In this document: piece after piece, positions 16,306-25,310 of the stretch | Position numbering within the stretch: the stretch's first letter is position 1 | Layout: each line of letters begins with the position of its first letter | The notes under the pieces: model-generated | The model's input: the letters and a program-made list of their open reading frames with translations, nothing else | What the model was told of the DNA's origin: nothing | Database searches by the model: none | Translations under genes and position numbers: made by a program | Assembly: GCF_000802235.1 (NCBI RefSeq) | Contig: NZ_JTDL01000141.1 | Span: 124,001 to 188,000, forward strand | DNA length: 64,000 nt | Direction of reading: 5' to 3' | Source: Sinomonas humi | GTDB lineage: Bacteria > Actinomycetota > Actinomycetes > Actinomycetales > Micrococcaceae

Positions 16306-17076
16306 GTGGCTCGCATCTTCATCACCGGTTCCACCCAAGGCCTCGGGCTTGCCGCGGCTCGGACGCTCATAGCGCAGGGGCACGACGTCGTCGTCCACGC
16401 CCGCACGGCCCAGCGGGCCGGCGACCTGGGCGAGATTGCGGGCGAAGCCGCGGGGGTCGTCGTCGGCGATCTGGCCGTGCGCGCAGAGACGATCGCGCTC
16501 GCGGACGAGGTCAACGAACTGGGCCGGATGGACGCCGTCATCCACAACGCAGGCGTCTACACCGAGTCGCGGCGCGTCGCCACCCCGGAAGGCCACGCGA
16601 GAGTGCTCGCCGTCAACGTCCTCGCCCCGTACCTGCTCACGGCCAAGCTTCAGCGCCCGTCCCGCCTGGTGTTCCTCACGAGCGGCATGCACCGCAGCGG
16701 CACGGCTTCGCTCGACGACGTCGACTGGCTCACGCGCCGATGGGAGGCCTACCAGGCCTACTCGGACAGCAAGCTGCTCGTGAGTGCGCTCGCCTTCGCG
16801 CTCGCCCGGCGCTGGCCCGAAGTCGCGAGCAACGCCGTCGACCCCGGCTGGGTGCCCACCCGGATGGGCGGCCCGAACGCCCCCGACGACCTCGAACAAG
16901 GGCACCTCACCCAAGCCTGGCTCGCAGCAGGGGAGGACGACGACGCCCGCACCAGCGGCGGCTACTGGTACCACCAGCGCCGGCGCGAGCCGGCCGCCCC
17001 CGTCCGGGATGAAGCGTTTCAGGACGCCGTGGTCGCGAAGCTCGCCGAGCTCACTCGGGTCGACCTGCCGAACTAG
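16306..17076 (+). CDS. Short-chain dehydrogenase/reductase family protein
   Basis: A 256-residue classical SDR-like protein: TGxxxGxG site in IFITGSTQGLGLAAARTL, NAG motif in VIHNAGVY, and catalytic Y-x3-K in YQAYSDSKLLV. The active-site serine is in VFLTSGMHRSG. The GTG at 16306 follows AAGGAGG with 7-base spacing. It lies 87 bp behind the DHA2 pump, in the same direction, and converges with (26-bp overlap) the next MFS gene. Cofactor and substrate are not clear; the GSTQ turn and following HARTAQR stretch suggest NADP(H). Confidence 0.85.
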   Translation: MARIFITGSTQGLGLAAARTLIAQGHDVVVHARTAQRAGDLGEIAGEAAGVVVGDLAVRAETIALADEVNELGRMDAVIHNAGVYTESRRVATPEGHARVLAVNVLAPYLLTAKLQRPSRLVFLTSGMHRSGTASLDDVDWLTRRWEAYQAYSDSKLLVSALAFALARRWPEVASNAVDPGWVPTRMGGPNAPDDLEQGHLTQAWLAAGEDDDARTSGGYWYHQRRREPAAPVRDEAFQDAVVAKLAELTRVDLPN

Positions 17077-18280
17077 GCGCCGTCACGAGCGGCCCGCGCC
17101 GCCCTATGGCCCAGACGCCGAGCGCCCAGCAGCTCATGACGATGCCCGCGACCGCGACCCCGGTCCAGCCGCTCGAAGCCCACAGGAGCGCCGAGACCCC
17201 CGAGCCGATCGCCCCGCCGATGAAGTTCGTGGTCACGTACGCCGTGTTGAGGCGGCTGCGCCCCTCGTGCGAGAGCGAGAGCAGGCGAGTCTGGTTGAGA
17301 ACGTTCTGCCCCTGGATCGCAACGTCGAGCAGGAACACGACGAGGACGAGCATCCACACCGACTGTCCTGAGAAGGCAGCGAGCACGAACGAGGCAAGGA
17401 CGAGCACCCACGCGATACCCGTGACCGGGAGCGACCACCCCTTGTCATGAAGCTTCCCCGCGCGCTGGGCGGTCACGGCTCCAGCGATGCCCACGAGCCC
17501 GAACACCCCGATGATCGAGACGGGATAGTGGAACGGCGGGCCTGCGAGCAGGAATGTGAGCGAAGTCCAGAACATCGTGAACGCGGCGAATCCGGTCGTT
17601 GACAGCGCGAGCGTCCAGCGCACCGCGCGTTCACGGACGACGACGGCAACCACCGACGCGAGAAGCTTCGGGTACGCGACCCTCGCCTTTCGGTGCAGCG
17701 GCGGCAGAGTTCGCCACACGAGTCCCGCGAGGACGACGACGGCGACCGCCGCCGCGGCGTACACGGCTCGCCACCCGCCGAACGTCGCGACGAGACCGCT
17801 GATCGCCCGCGAAGCGAGGATGCCGGTCAGGATGCCCGCGACGACCGTCCCGACGATGTGGCCGCGGCTCTTGTCGTCGGCGAGATCGCCCGCGAGCGGC
17901 GTGAGGATCTGCCCCGAGATCGTCGTGATGCCCAGCAGGCAGAGGGCCACGAGCAGGAAGACGAACGACGGCGCGAGCGCACACGCAACGAGGACGACCG
18001 CCGAGATGAGCATCATGGCGACCGTGAGCCGCCGGCGGTCCAGCACGTCGCCGAGGGGGACGATGAAGAGGATCCCGACGGCATACCCGATCTGGGTTGA
18101 GGTCACGAGCCAGCCAGCCGCCGAAGGAGCCGCATGCAGCTGCCCCGCGATGGTGTCGAGGAGAGGCTGCGCCCAATAGAGGTTTGCGACTGCGGCTCCC
18201 GACGCGACCGCGAAGAGGAGCGTCAGGCCGCGCGTCATCGAGGGCTGCTGGGCCGGCGGCTTCGCTTGGGTTCGGCTCAA
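17051..18280 (-). CDS. MFS transporter, sugar/drug efflux (AraJ/YdhP-like)
   Basis: A 409-residue, 12-segment major facilitator. Motif A reads PLGDVLDRRRL after TM2, with GWLVTSTQIGYAVGILFIVPLGD and GQILTPLAGDLADDKSRGHIVG typical of actinobacterial arabinose-efflux-type permeases. Its 3' end overlaps the SDR gene on the other strand by 26 bp. The start at 18280 follows GAAAGGAGAGCC. Substrate unknown. A tandem repeat with an inverted half-copy lies immediately upstream (18298-18382). Confidence 0.8.
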   Translation of the reverse strand: MSRTQAKPPAQQPSMTRGLTLLFAVASGAAVANLYWAQPLLDTIAGQLHAAPSAAGWLVTSTQIGYAVGILFIVPLGDVLDRRRLTVAMMLISAVVLVACALAPSFVFLLVALCLLGITTISGQILTPLAGDLADDKSRGHIVGTVVAGILTGILASRAISGLVATFGGWRAVYAAAAVAVVVLAGLVWRTLPPLHRKARVAYPKLLASVVAVVVRERAVRWTLALSTTGFAAFTMFWTSLTFLLAGPPFHYPVSIIGVFGLVGIAGAVTAQRAGKLHDKGWSLPVTGIAWVLVLASFVLAAFSGQSVWMLVLVVFLLDVAIQGQNVLNQTRLLSLSHEGRSRLNTAYVTTNFIGGAIGSGVSALLWASSGWTGVAVAGIVMSCWALGVWAIGRRGPLVTAPSSAGRPE

Positions 18281-18297
18281 GGCTCTCCTTTCACTCT

Positions 18298-18382
18298 CGT
18301 TTGTTGGTCACGTCCCGCGGGTGTGGTCCCGTTTGTTGGTCACGTCCCGCGGGTGTGACCGTCGGAAGGTGACCAACGAACG
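18298..18382. repeat. Tandem 28-bp repeat plus inverted half-copy between MFS and aldo-keto reductase genes
   Basis: The sequence starting CGTTTGTTGGTCACGTCCCG is present at 18298-18325 and again, identical over 28 bp, at 18330-18357. An inverted half-copy (GGTGACCAACGAACG, 18368-18382) follows, so the second copy can fold into a hairpin. It lies upstream of the MFS start and just past the aldo-keto reductase stop; terminator or regulatory roles are both possible. Confidence 0.75.
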
Positions 18383-18387
18383 AAGCG

Positions 18388-19371
18388 TCAGCCCCACTTC
18401 CCTGTGAGCGTCTCGCTCCTGTCCGTCGCTGGGGCAGGGGTCGGGGAGAGCTCGGAGACTTGGCGCCGCAGCTCGGGAGTCATCTCGACGTCGAGCGCCG
18501 CGAGAGATCCTTCGAGCTGTTCGAGATTCCGGGCACCGATGATCGGCGCGGTGACGCCCGGATGACCCATTGCCCAGGCGACGGCGAGGGCGGCAGGCGC
18601 GATCCCGGCGTCGTCCGCGAAAGCCGCGAAACGCTCAGCGGTGGTGCGATCGCTCTCCAGTCCATAGCGGTCCGCATAGCGCGCGTTCTCGATCAAGCGC
18701 CCGCCCTCGGGCTGCGCTCCGCCGCGGTACTTGCCCGTGAGGAGGCCGCCGCCGAGGGGGCTGTACGTGATGACCCCCATGTTCTCGGCCTGGGCGAGCG
18801 GAAGGATCTCGACCTCAGCCTGTCGCTTCGCGAGGTTGTACATCGGCTCGATGAGCTCGAACCGGGCGAGGCCCTCCCGGGCGGAGATGCCGAGTGCGGT
18901 TGCGATCTGCCAGGCGGCCCAGTTGCTAACGGCGGGGTAGAGGATCTTCCCCTGCTGCTGAAGGTCGTCGAGCGCCCGCAGTGTCTGCTCGATCGGAGTC
19001 CGGGGGTCGAAGGTGTGAAGGAAGTAGAAGTCGATCCGGTCCGTCCCCAAACGCGTCAGGCTCGCCTCGACCGCCTGCATGAGGTGCCGGCGAGAGAGGC
19101 CTTGCGCGTTGGGGTCGCCCTTGACGGGGAATCCGACCTTAGACGTGATGACGATGTCGTCGCGCTCGCCGACAGCGAGCTTGCCGAGGATCTCTTCTGA
19201 GCGGCCACCGCCGTAGACGTTTGCGGTGTCGAAGAAGTTGATCCCCGCCTCACGGACGCGGCGGTACATTGCCGCGGACGTTTCCTCGTCCGCTTCCGAG
19301 CCGAATGACATCGTGCCGAAGCACAGAGGCGAAACCTGGACGCCGGTGGCGCCGACGGTCCTGTAGTCCAT
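18388..19371 (-). CDS. Aldo/keto reductase
   Basis: A 327-residue AKR (alpha/beta barrel). The catalytic tetrad is visible as D and Y in FFDTANVYGGG, K in VITSKVGFP and H in FYFLHTFDPRTP. The NADP-binding C-terminal half contains PIIGARNLEQLEGSL. The ATG at 19371 follows AAGGA at 6 bases and gives the family-standard MDYRTVGATG. It is one of three AKRs within 8 kb. Its substrate cannot be read from sequence; such enzymes reduce aldehydes and ketones, often in sugar or xenobiotic metabolism. Confidence 0.87.
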   Translation of the reverse strand: MDYRTVGATGVQVSPLCFGTMSFGSEADEETSAAMYRRVREAGINFFDTANVYGGGRSEEILGKLAVGERDDIVITSKVGFPVKGDPNAQGLSRRHLMQAVEASLTRLGTDRIDFYFLHTFDPRTPIEQTLRALDDLQQQGKILYPAVSNWAAWQIATALGISAREGLARFELIEPMYNLAKRQAEVEILPLAQAENMGVITYSPLGGGLLTGKYRGGAQPEGGRLIENARYADRYGLESDRTTAERFAAFADDAGIAPAALAVAWAMGHPGVTAPIIGARNLEQLEGSLAALDVEMTPELRRQVSELSPTPAPATDRSETLTGKWG

Positions 19372-19609
19372 GGGTGTCCTTTCTCCGGCAGGCTTATTGC
19401 CCGGTACATTGCTGCCCAACACACTCAGCATCCATGCAATCGCCTCGAACACTGAGTCCTGAGGATGGGTCAAACCCGGAGACAAACGTGTTCCGCTGCG
19501 GTACGACGTCGGGGCGCCCTGTGGGTTGGACGGAGATGGCCCTTCGGCACTACTGAGTTTCCGCCGCTCGCCACGGATGCCGCTCGGAGCGCGCCTAGTC
19601 TCGGTGGAC

Positions 19610-20299
19610 ATGACCTCGGATCTGATCGCTCGCCTCACAGAAGCTTCGGGCAACCGTTGGGGACTCGTGACCACAGCTCAGGCAGAAGGGGCTGGTATCA
19701 GCCGTAAGCAGATGTCACGTCTGGCCTCTTTGGGCGTCGTCGTCCGGGTTGCCCAAGGCGTCTACCGGATGGCGCCCGCGTGCGACCCCCGGCTCGAGGG
19801 GCTCGTCGCGCGGTGGCTCATGCTCACCGCCCCGGTGGAGCCGACGACGGCGACTGGCGCACCTTCCGTCGTCACGGCGGGTGAGAGCGCAGCCCTCCTG
19901 CACGGAATCGGCACGATCCGCTCCGGGAACTACGAGTTCATCGTGCCCGAGCGTCGACGGACCCGGCTTTCGAGCGTCGTCCTACGGGCCGATGCCCTCA
20001 CGCCTGGCGAAGTGACCGTCGTCGACCGTATCCCCACGCTCACGGTCGAGCGCACGATCGCGGATCTCGTCACCACCCGCACGCCTTTGGCGTGGGTCGA
20101 CCGGATGCTCCGCGAGGCCGTGCGGCAGAAGAAGCTGCTCTCGACCGACAAGTTCGCCCAGTACCTTGCACCACAGGCTTCGGAACACGGACTGCCGCTC
20201 GGGGACGGCCGCGCGCTCGCCAAGCTGCTCTTCCAGAGGGCGGGCGTGATCACTATCCCGCCAAAGAATTCTGCTGGGAAAGCCTTCTCCCGAGTGTGA
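19610..20299 (+). CDS. AbiEi-like antitoxin/winged-helix regulator without its toxin
   Basis: A 229-residue protein with the AbiEi antitoxin N-terminal winged-helix pattern (GLVTTAQAEGAGISRKQMSRLASLGVVVRVAQGVYRM) and the following conserved domain (VTAGESAALLHGIG, YEFIVPERRRTR, VTVVDRIPTLTVERTIADLV). In type IV toxin-antitoxin operons this protein is followed by the AbiEii nucleotidyltransferase. Here the next gene, 53 bp on, is an aldo-keto reductase and no nucleotidyltransferase is nearby on either strand. The start at 19610 has no strong ribosome site. It may be a degenerate defence module or act as an independent repressor. Confidence 0.75.
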   Translation: MTSDLIARLTEASGNRWGLVTTAQAEGAGISRKQMSRLASLGVVVRVAQGVYRMAPACDPRLEGLVARWLMLTAPVEPTTATGAPSVVTAGESAALLHGIGTIRSGNYEFIVPERRRTRLSSVVLRADALTPGEVTVVDRIPTLTVERTIADLVTTRTPLAWVDRMLREAVRQKKLLSTDKFAQYLAPQASEHGLPLGDGRALAKLLFQRAGVITIPPKNSAGKAFSRV

Positions 20300-20352
20300 T
20301 TGCTGAATAGGCTGGAACGCGGCCCCTCAGTAACCTCACACGGAGGATCGTG

Positions 20353-21384
20353 ATGGAATACCGCAATCTCGGCGCCAGTGGCGCCGTCGTCTCTGCTCTC
20401 TGCCTCGGCACTATGACCTTTGGCCATGAAGCCGACGAATCGACATCGCATGCGATTCTCGACGACTTCGTCGCTGCGGGAGGGAACTTCATCGATACCG
20501 CGGATGTCTACTCGGCCGGAACGTCGGAGGAGATCATCGGCAGGTGGCTCGCGGCGGATCCGGGCCGCCGCGACCAGCTCGTCATCGCAACCAAGGGCCG
20601 CTTCCCGATGGGGCAGGGCCCCAACGATCTCGGCATCTCCCGACGGCACCTGCGCACCGCCCTGGACGCGTCGCTGCGGAGGCTCGGCGTCGACCACATC
20701 GACCTGTACCAGATGCATGCGTGGGATCCGCTGACGCCTATCGAGGAGACGCTGCGCTTCCTCGACGACGCCGTTGCCTCCGGCAAGATCGGCTACTACG
20801 GGTTCTCGAACTTCACGGGCTGGCAGCTCACCAAGGCCGTCTACGAGGCGAAGGCCCACGGCTGGGCGCCCCCGGTCACGCTGCAGCCGCAGTACAGCCT
20901 GCTCGTGCGCGGCATCGAGTCGGAAATTGTGCCCGCAGCCCTCGACGCCGGAATGGGGCTGCTCCCGTGGTCCCCGCTCGGTGGCGGCTGGCTGAGCGGG
21001 AAGTACCAGCGTGACACCGCGCCTACCGGGGCGACCCGCCTTGGCGAGAACCCGCAGCGCGGCATGGAAGCCTGGGAGCCGCGCAACGCGAAGACCCGCA
21101 CGTGGGAGATCATCGACGCCGTACGCGAGATCGCGGATGCCCACGGCGTATCGTCGGCCCAGGTCGCGCTGCGTTGGCTCGCGGACCGGCCCGCGGTCAC
21201 CTCTGTGATCCTTGGGGCGCGCACCCAGGAACAGCTCGCCGACAACCTCAAGGCCGACGCCCTGCAGCTTGAGCAGGAGGAGGTCGAGCGGCTCACGAAG
21301 GTCAGCGAGCCCGAGCTCGACGTCTACCCCTATGGCGAGCAGGCCCTCCAGCAGCGGAGCCGCAAGATCGAGGGAGGCCGCTAG
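20353..21384 (+). CDS. Aldo/keto reductase
   Basis: A 343-residue AKR. Catalytic residues: D and Y in FIDTADVYSAG, K in VIATKGRFPMG, H in YQMHAWDPLTP. The cofactor end is SVILGARTQEQLADNL. The ATG at 20353 follows GGAGG with 6 bases; a GTG directly before it is also in frame. It follows the AbiEi-like gene by 53 bp and may be co-transcribed with it. A GC-rich hairpin at 21429-21448 lies behind it, facing the convergent GH16-type gene. Substrate unknown. Confidence 0.87.
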   Translation: MEYRNLGASGAVVSALCLGTMTFGHEADESTSHAILDDFVAAGGNFIDTADVYSAGTSEEIIGRWLAADPGRRDQLVIATKGRFPMGQGPNDLGISRRHLRTALDASLRRLGVDHIDLYQMHAWDPLTPIEETLRFLDDAVASGKIGYYGFSNFTGWQLTKAVYEAKAHGWAPPVTLQPQYSLLVRGIESEIVPAALDAGMGLLPWSPLGGGWLSGKYQRDTAPTGATRLGENPQRGMEAWEPRNAKTRTWEIIDAVREIADAHGVSSAQVALRWLADRPAVTSVILGARTQEQLADNLKADALQLEQEEVERLTKVSEPELDVYPYGEQALQQRSRKIEGGR

Positions 21385-21428
21385 ACCGGCGGTTTCGCCT
21401 CGGGCGGGAGGCCGTGCGTCAGCCGCGC

Positions 21429-21448
21429 GGCCTCTCGGCTAAGAGGCC
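21429..21448. terminator. Hairpin between convergent AKR and GH16-type genes
   Basis: GGCCTCT-N6-AGAGGCC, a 7-bp perfect stem in the 97-bp convergent gap. There is no following T-run, so it is at best a weak intrinsic terminator, usable in either direction. Confidence 0.45.
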
Positions 21449-21481
21449 GGCCACGCCTCGATCAGGCAGTGGCAGCTCGAA

Positions 21482-23029
21482 TCAGGAATGCGTGACGGTC
21501 ACGGTCCCGCCGATGTCGGTGATCCGGCCGCCCTGGAAGTCCTGGCAAACGCCGTTCGGAACGGAGTAGACCTCGCTCGTCGGGTAGCCGAGGGCTCCGC
21601 TTTCGAATCCGCTGGACTGCCACGCGGCCCGGATCGGCCCAAATGATTCGTGGGCTCCCGAGGCCGGCGAGGAGACAACCGCTCCGCCTTGGTAGTTCTG
21701 GTAGGAGCCGCCGTTCACCAGCCCCGTGACAACTTCAGTGGTGGGGTAGGCCAGGACGCCGTGTTCGAATCCGGTGGCCTGCCACTCCGAGCGGATGGCC
21801 CCGACCGACTCGTGGGTTCCCGACGCCGGCGAGGAGACGATGGCACCGCCTTGGTAGTTCTGGTAGGAGCCCCCATTCATGAGGCCGGTAACCAGTCCGG
21901 TGCTGGGGTAGCCCAGAACGCCGCCCTCGAAGCCGAGCTGCTGCCATTCAGTGCGGATGGGGCCCGCCGACTCCTGAGCCCCAGTGGCAGGGGACCAGAC
22001 GATCGCGCCGCCCTGGTAGTTCTGGTAGACGCCGCCGTCGCGCAGGCCGCCGACCTCGTCCGTCGTCGGGTAGCCCATGACCCCGTTCTCGAAGCCGAGC
22101 GCGGCCCACTCATTGCGGATGGCACCGTGGGAGACCTGCAGAGTGTGCCAAGGCGTCGAGATGATGGCGCCGTACTGGTAGTTGCGGTAGAAGCCGCCGT
22201 CGCGGATGGGCATGACCGCACTTGTAGCGCTGCCAAGCCCCCAGCTCGCCGCCTTCGTGTCCATTTCGCCACTGAGCGTGCCCGGTGCGTAGACCCTGAC
22301 CCAGTCGACGTACATCTGAGTCGGGGTCGTAGGTGTTCCATTGGGGAACCAGTCGAGCTGCAGCGCCTGATGCATCGACTCGGCGGGGATGTCGGCCGGG
22401 TTGGTGTCGCGGAACCACTCGACCCCGTCGATGTAGCCGATGATTCCCGTCGGCGACCAGTCCACGGCGTAGTTGTGCCACTGGGTGGTGTCGATAACTT
22501 TAGTCGCCTCGGTCTGGAAGTTGCTCCCGGAGCAGGCGTGGTGAAGGAAGAAGTGGATGTTCGTCGCGTCGTTCTGGCCCTCGGCGTAGTCAGTCTCCGC
22601 GCACGTGGGCGAGTTGTTGGAGTCCGGCCAGAGAAGCATCACGGGGTGGTACTTCGGGTCTCTAGCCGAGGTCCGCATCCTGGCCTCCCACCGCCCGTAC
22701 TCCTGCCGAGCGAACTTGGCGGAAAGGCCGCCCGTGGTCCCGTTGGCGTTCCCGGAGATGGTGAGCATGCCGTTTGCCACAGTGACCGCGGAGGGCGAGC
22801 GGAGGCCCTGACCGGCATTTCCGGCCGAGTTGTAGACGTTCCAGAGGAGCGGGTTGGGCACCGTGCCTGCGTTGAACTCGTCGCCCGCGACGACGGGCCC
22901 CCACCCTTGGGTGACCGCGGCCTGGGTTCCGTCGGATGCCGCTGCGTAGCTCGGCTGCGCTGGTGCAACCCAGCCTGAGAGCAGAAATGTGCCCACGACG
23001 GCCACCGCTGTGGCCCATCTCCTTGCCAT
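21482..23029 (-). CDS. Secreted GH16-family glycoside hydrolase with C-terminal LGFP repeats
   Basis: A 515-residue protein. Residues 1-30 form a Sec-type signal peptide (MARRWATAVAVVGTFLLSGW then AQPSYAA). Residues about 45-275 are a GH16-like beta-jelly-roll with the catalytic E-x-D-x-x-E present as E145-T-D147-Y-A-E150. Residues about 290-515 hold four full LGFP repeats plus a partial one (YPTTDEVGGLRDGGVYQNYQGGA-type units ending with LGFE/TGFE), modules thought to bind cell-wall mycolate/arabinogalactan or other glycans. It probably cuts a beta-glucan or similar polymer while attached to a cell surface. The repeats are also visible as DNA repeats at 21640-22070. No strong ribosome site precedes the start; the signal peptide fixes it. 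Confidence 0.85.
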   Translation of the reverse strand: MARRWATAVAVVGTFLLSGWVAPAQPSYAAASDGTQAAVTQGWGPVVAGDEFNAGTVPNPLLWNVYNSAGNAGQGLRSPSAVTVANGMLTISGNANGTTGGLSAKFARQEYGRWEARMRTSARDPKYHPVMLLWPDSNNSPTCAETDYAEGQNDATNIHFFLHHACSGSNFQTEATKVIDTTQWHNYAVDWSPTGIIGYIDGVEWFRDTNPADIPAESMHQALQLDWFPNGTPTTPTQMYVDWVRVYAPGTLSGEMDTKAASWGLGSATSAVMPIRDGGFYRNYQYGAIISTPWHTLQVSHGAIRNEWAALGFENGVMGYPTTDEVGGLRDGGVYQNYQGGAIVWSPATGAQESAGPIRTEWQQLGFEGGVLGYPSTGLVTGLMNGGSYQNYQGGAIVSSPASGTHESVGAIRSEWQATGFEHGVLAYPTTEVVTGLVNGGSYQNYQGGAVVSSPASGAHESFGPIRAAWQSSGFESGALGYPTSEVYSVPNGVCQDFQGGRITDIGGTVTVTHS

Positions 23030-23153
23030 GCGGCCGAGCGTACAAGCGCGGTCCGCGGGATCTCGGGATTGACGCGAGCGGCGAGTCGGCAAGCCCTTAT
23101 GGCTGGGTGGCGATCCGGCGGGGGGACCGCCGCCCAGCCGTTGCTCGGGACGC

Positions 23154-25052
23154 TCAGACCGTCTCGGGCTTCCGCGCACCGAGGATCGGCGCGAAGAAGG
23201 CTCCCAGTTCGGCGGTTGCCGTGAGGGGCAGGATGTTCGCCACGTACTGATCCGGGCGCACGACGACGACGACCCCACCGCGGTCGATTCCGCGCACGTC
23301 GAAGATGTCGGCCTTCGGATCGGTCGCGTAGACCTTCTCGAGGTAGGTGAGCTTGAAGGGGCCGACCTCGGGCTTGAACACCGAAGGCACGGCGTTGATG
23401 TCGACGTTCTTGTGGTCCTGCTGGTAGATCACCTTGACGTCGAACCAAGCGTCGCGGTCGGCGCCAGCGGGGGTCGCGGCGAGCGGGGAGTCCGGGCCCG
23501 TTTCGAGCCATTCCGCGAAGTCGGCTACCGGTGAGGCCGCTCCCGCCGGGGCGGCGTCAGCGAACACATAGACCCGCCACCGGCCATCAGCGCTCGCCTG
23601 ATGTCCGAGCTGCAGAGGGTTTGTATCGCAGACCCGCACCACGGGCGCGGACTTGAAGCGCTTGCCGATCGGGAAGCCGGTCGCGAGGTCCTGGTGCTTC
23701 GGCTCGGCGATGAGCAGGGACGGCGCGTACTGCGTCATGAAGCCGGCGGGGAACTCTGCCGTCCGCACGTAGAAGTCCTCGAGTTCGGCGGGATTCTCGA
23801 ACTCCTCGGGCTTCTTCGCCATGAGGGTCGACCATTCCTTGTCGAAGTCGATGAGGTTCTTCGCAATGACCTGCCGCTCCGCCGAGTAGGTGGAGAGGAG
23901 GCTCTCGGGGCTGCGGCCCTCGAGGACGTGGCCGAGCTTCCAGCCGAGGTTGAAGCCGTCCTGCATCGAGACGTTCATGCCCTGGCCGGCCTTGGCGCTG
24001 TGGGTGTGGCACGCATCGCCCGTGATGAAGACGCGCGGTGTGCGGGTCCCGAGCTGCTCGGGCAGGACGTCGTCGAAGCGGTCTGTGAGGCGGTGGCCCA
24101 CTTCGTAGACGCTGTGCCACGCGACGTTGCGCACCTCGACGGTGTAGGGGTGCATGATTTCGTTGGCCTTGGCGATGATCTGCTCGATCGTCGTCTTGCG
24201 CACGGCGCCGTTGTCGTCCGCCGCGACCTCGCCGAGGTCGACGTACATGCGGAAGAGATGCCCTCCCTCGCGGGGAATGAGGAGGATGCTGCCGCTCTCG
24301 GCCTGAATCGCACACTTCTCGCGGATGTCGGGGAAATCGGTCACGGCGAGGACGTCCATTACTCCCCACGCATGGTTGGCCTGATCGCCAGCGAGGGTGC
24401 AGCCGATCGACTGCCGCACCTTGCTGCGCGCGCCGTCGGCTCCCACGACGTACTTGGCGCGAACCGTGCGCTTCTGGCCCTCGAGCTGTCCGGCGGTGTG
24501 CACCAAGGTGACGGCCACCGGGTACTCGCCTTCGCCGTCGACCTCAAGACCACGGAATTCGTAGCCGTAGTCCGGCTTCATTCGGGAAGGCGAGTTCGCC
24601 ATGAACTCGGCGAAGTAGTCGAGGACGCGGGCCTGGTTGACGATGAGGTGAGGGAATTCGCTGATGCCCATCTCGTCGTCGACCGCCCGGCCGCCGCGGA
24701 TGATCCGCGACGGGTCGGAGGGGTCCGGCTTCCAGAACGCCATCTCGGTGATGTGGTACGCCTCTGCAGTGATCCGCTCGGCGAAGCCGAAGGCCTGGAA
24801 CGTCTCGACGCTGCGCGCCTGAATGCCATCCGCCTGGCCGATCACGAGCCTGCCCCCACGACGCTCGACGATCCGCGTCGTGATGTCGGGGAACTGGGAG
24901 AGCTGCGCGGCCGTGATCATGCCCGCGGGACCCGTCCCCACGATGAGCACGTCGACCTGGTCCGGAAGGTCCTCTGGACGATCGATGCCGACGCCGGCGG
25001 CTGGCTGGATACGCGGGTCACCGGAGACGTATCCGTGGTGGTGGAACTGCAC
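23154..25052 (-). CDS. FAD-dependent aromatic hydroxylase, 3-hydroxybenzoate 4-hydroxylase (MobA)/phenol 2-monooxygenase type
   Basis: A 632-residue flavin monooxygenase. FAD motifs are VDVLIVGTGPAGMITAAQL (residues about 34-52), KYVVGADGARSKVR and FITGDACHTHSAKAGQGMN; the C-terminal third is the thioredoxin-like domain of phenol-hydroxylase/MobA-type enzymes. Length fits MobA, which converts 3-hydroxybenzoate to protocatechuate with NADPH and O2. That fits the pca cluster 1.6 kb away, and a palindrome of the same TGTTC-N7-GAACA form as the one before pcaH lies 45 bp upstream of this start. Phenol or resorcinol-type substrates remain possible. The start gives MQFHHHGYVSGDP, typical of this group. 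Confidence 0.82.
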   Translation of the reverse strand: MQFHHHGYVSGDPRIQPAAGVGIDRPEDLPDQVDVLIVGTGPAGMITAAQLSQFPDITTRIVERRGGRLVIGQADGIQARSVETFQAFGFAERITAEAYHITEMAFWKPDPSDPSRIIRGGRAVDDEMGISEFPHLIVNQARVLDYFAEFMANSPSRMKPDYGYEFRGLEVDGEGEYPVAVTLVHTAGQLEGQKRTVRAKYVVGADGARSKVRQSIGCTLAGDQANHAWGVMDVLAVTDFPDIREKCAIQAESGSILLIPREGGHLFRMYVDLGEVAADDNGAVRKTTIEQIIAKANEIMHPYTVEVRNVAWHSVYEVGHRLTDRFDDVLPEQLGTRTPRVFITGDACHTHSAKAGQGMNVSMQDGFNLGWKLGHVLEGRSPESLLSTYSAERQVIAKNLIDFDKEWSTLMAKKPEEFENPAELEDFYVRTAEFPAGFMTQYAPSLLIAEPKHQDLATGFPIGKRFKSAPVVRVCDTNPLQLGHQASADGRWRVYVFADAAPAGAASPVADFAEWLETGPDSPLAATPAGADRDAWFDVKVIYQQDHKNVDINAVPSVFKPEVGPFKLTYLEKVYATDPKADIFDVRGIDRGGVVVVVRPDQYVANILPLTATAELGAFFAPILGARKPETV

Positions 25053-25096
25053 GGGCTTTCCTCACTTCGTTGTGGCTGGCTGTCGCCATTCGCTCA

Positions 25097-25113
25097 TGTT
25101 CGATAATGGAACA
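25097..25113. promoter_or_regulatory. IclR-type operator upstream of the MobA-like gene
   Basis: TGTTC-GATAATG-GAACA is a perfect 5-bp inverted repeat with a 7-bp spacer, 45 bp before the hydroxylase start. The arms and spacing equal those of the site before pcaH (26614-26630), so both are probably bound by the same IclR regulator, most likely PcaR. Confidence 0.6.
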
Positions 25114-25208
25114 GCAAGTTCTAATATCGCTCACTATGGTAGGGCTCACACCCGTGGCTCTTCAAGCCCCTGTCTGCGGGCCCTCGCCTGATGACCCGCA
25201 GACGAGAA

Positions 25209-25261
25209 AAGACAAGGAGGACGACGACGGCGCCTCTCGCCGTCGTCGTCCTCCTTGTCTT
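25209..25261 (-). terminator. Very strong hairpin terminator downstream of the aldo-keto reductase
   Basis: Two perfectly complementary 24-base arms (25209-25232 and 25238-25261) enclose a 5-base loop; the arms contain AAGGAGGACGACGACGGCG. The AAAAG flank gives a CTTTTC tail on the minus strand. It ends the minus-strand AKR transcript before the MobA-like promoter, and may work from both sides. Confidence 0.85.
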
Positions 25262-25310
25262 CTTGCTGGCTCGGTCTTTTCGGTAGCTCGCCGAAGTCGA
25301 GCGGTGCGGC

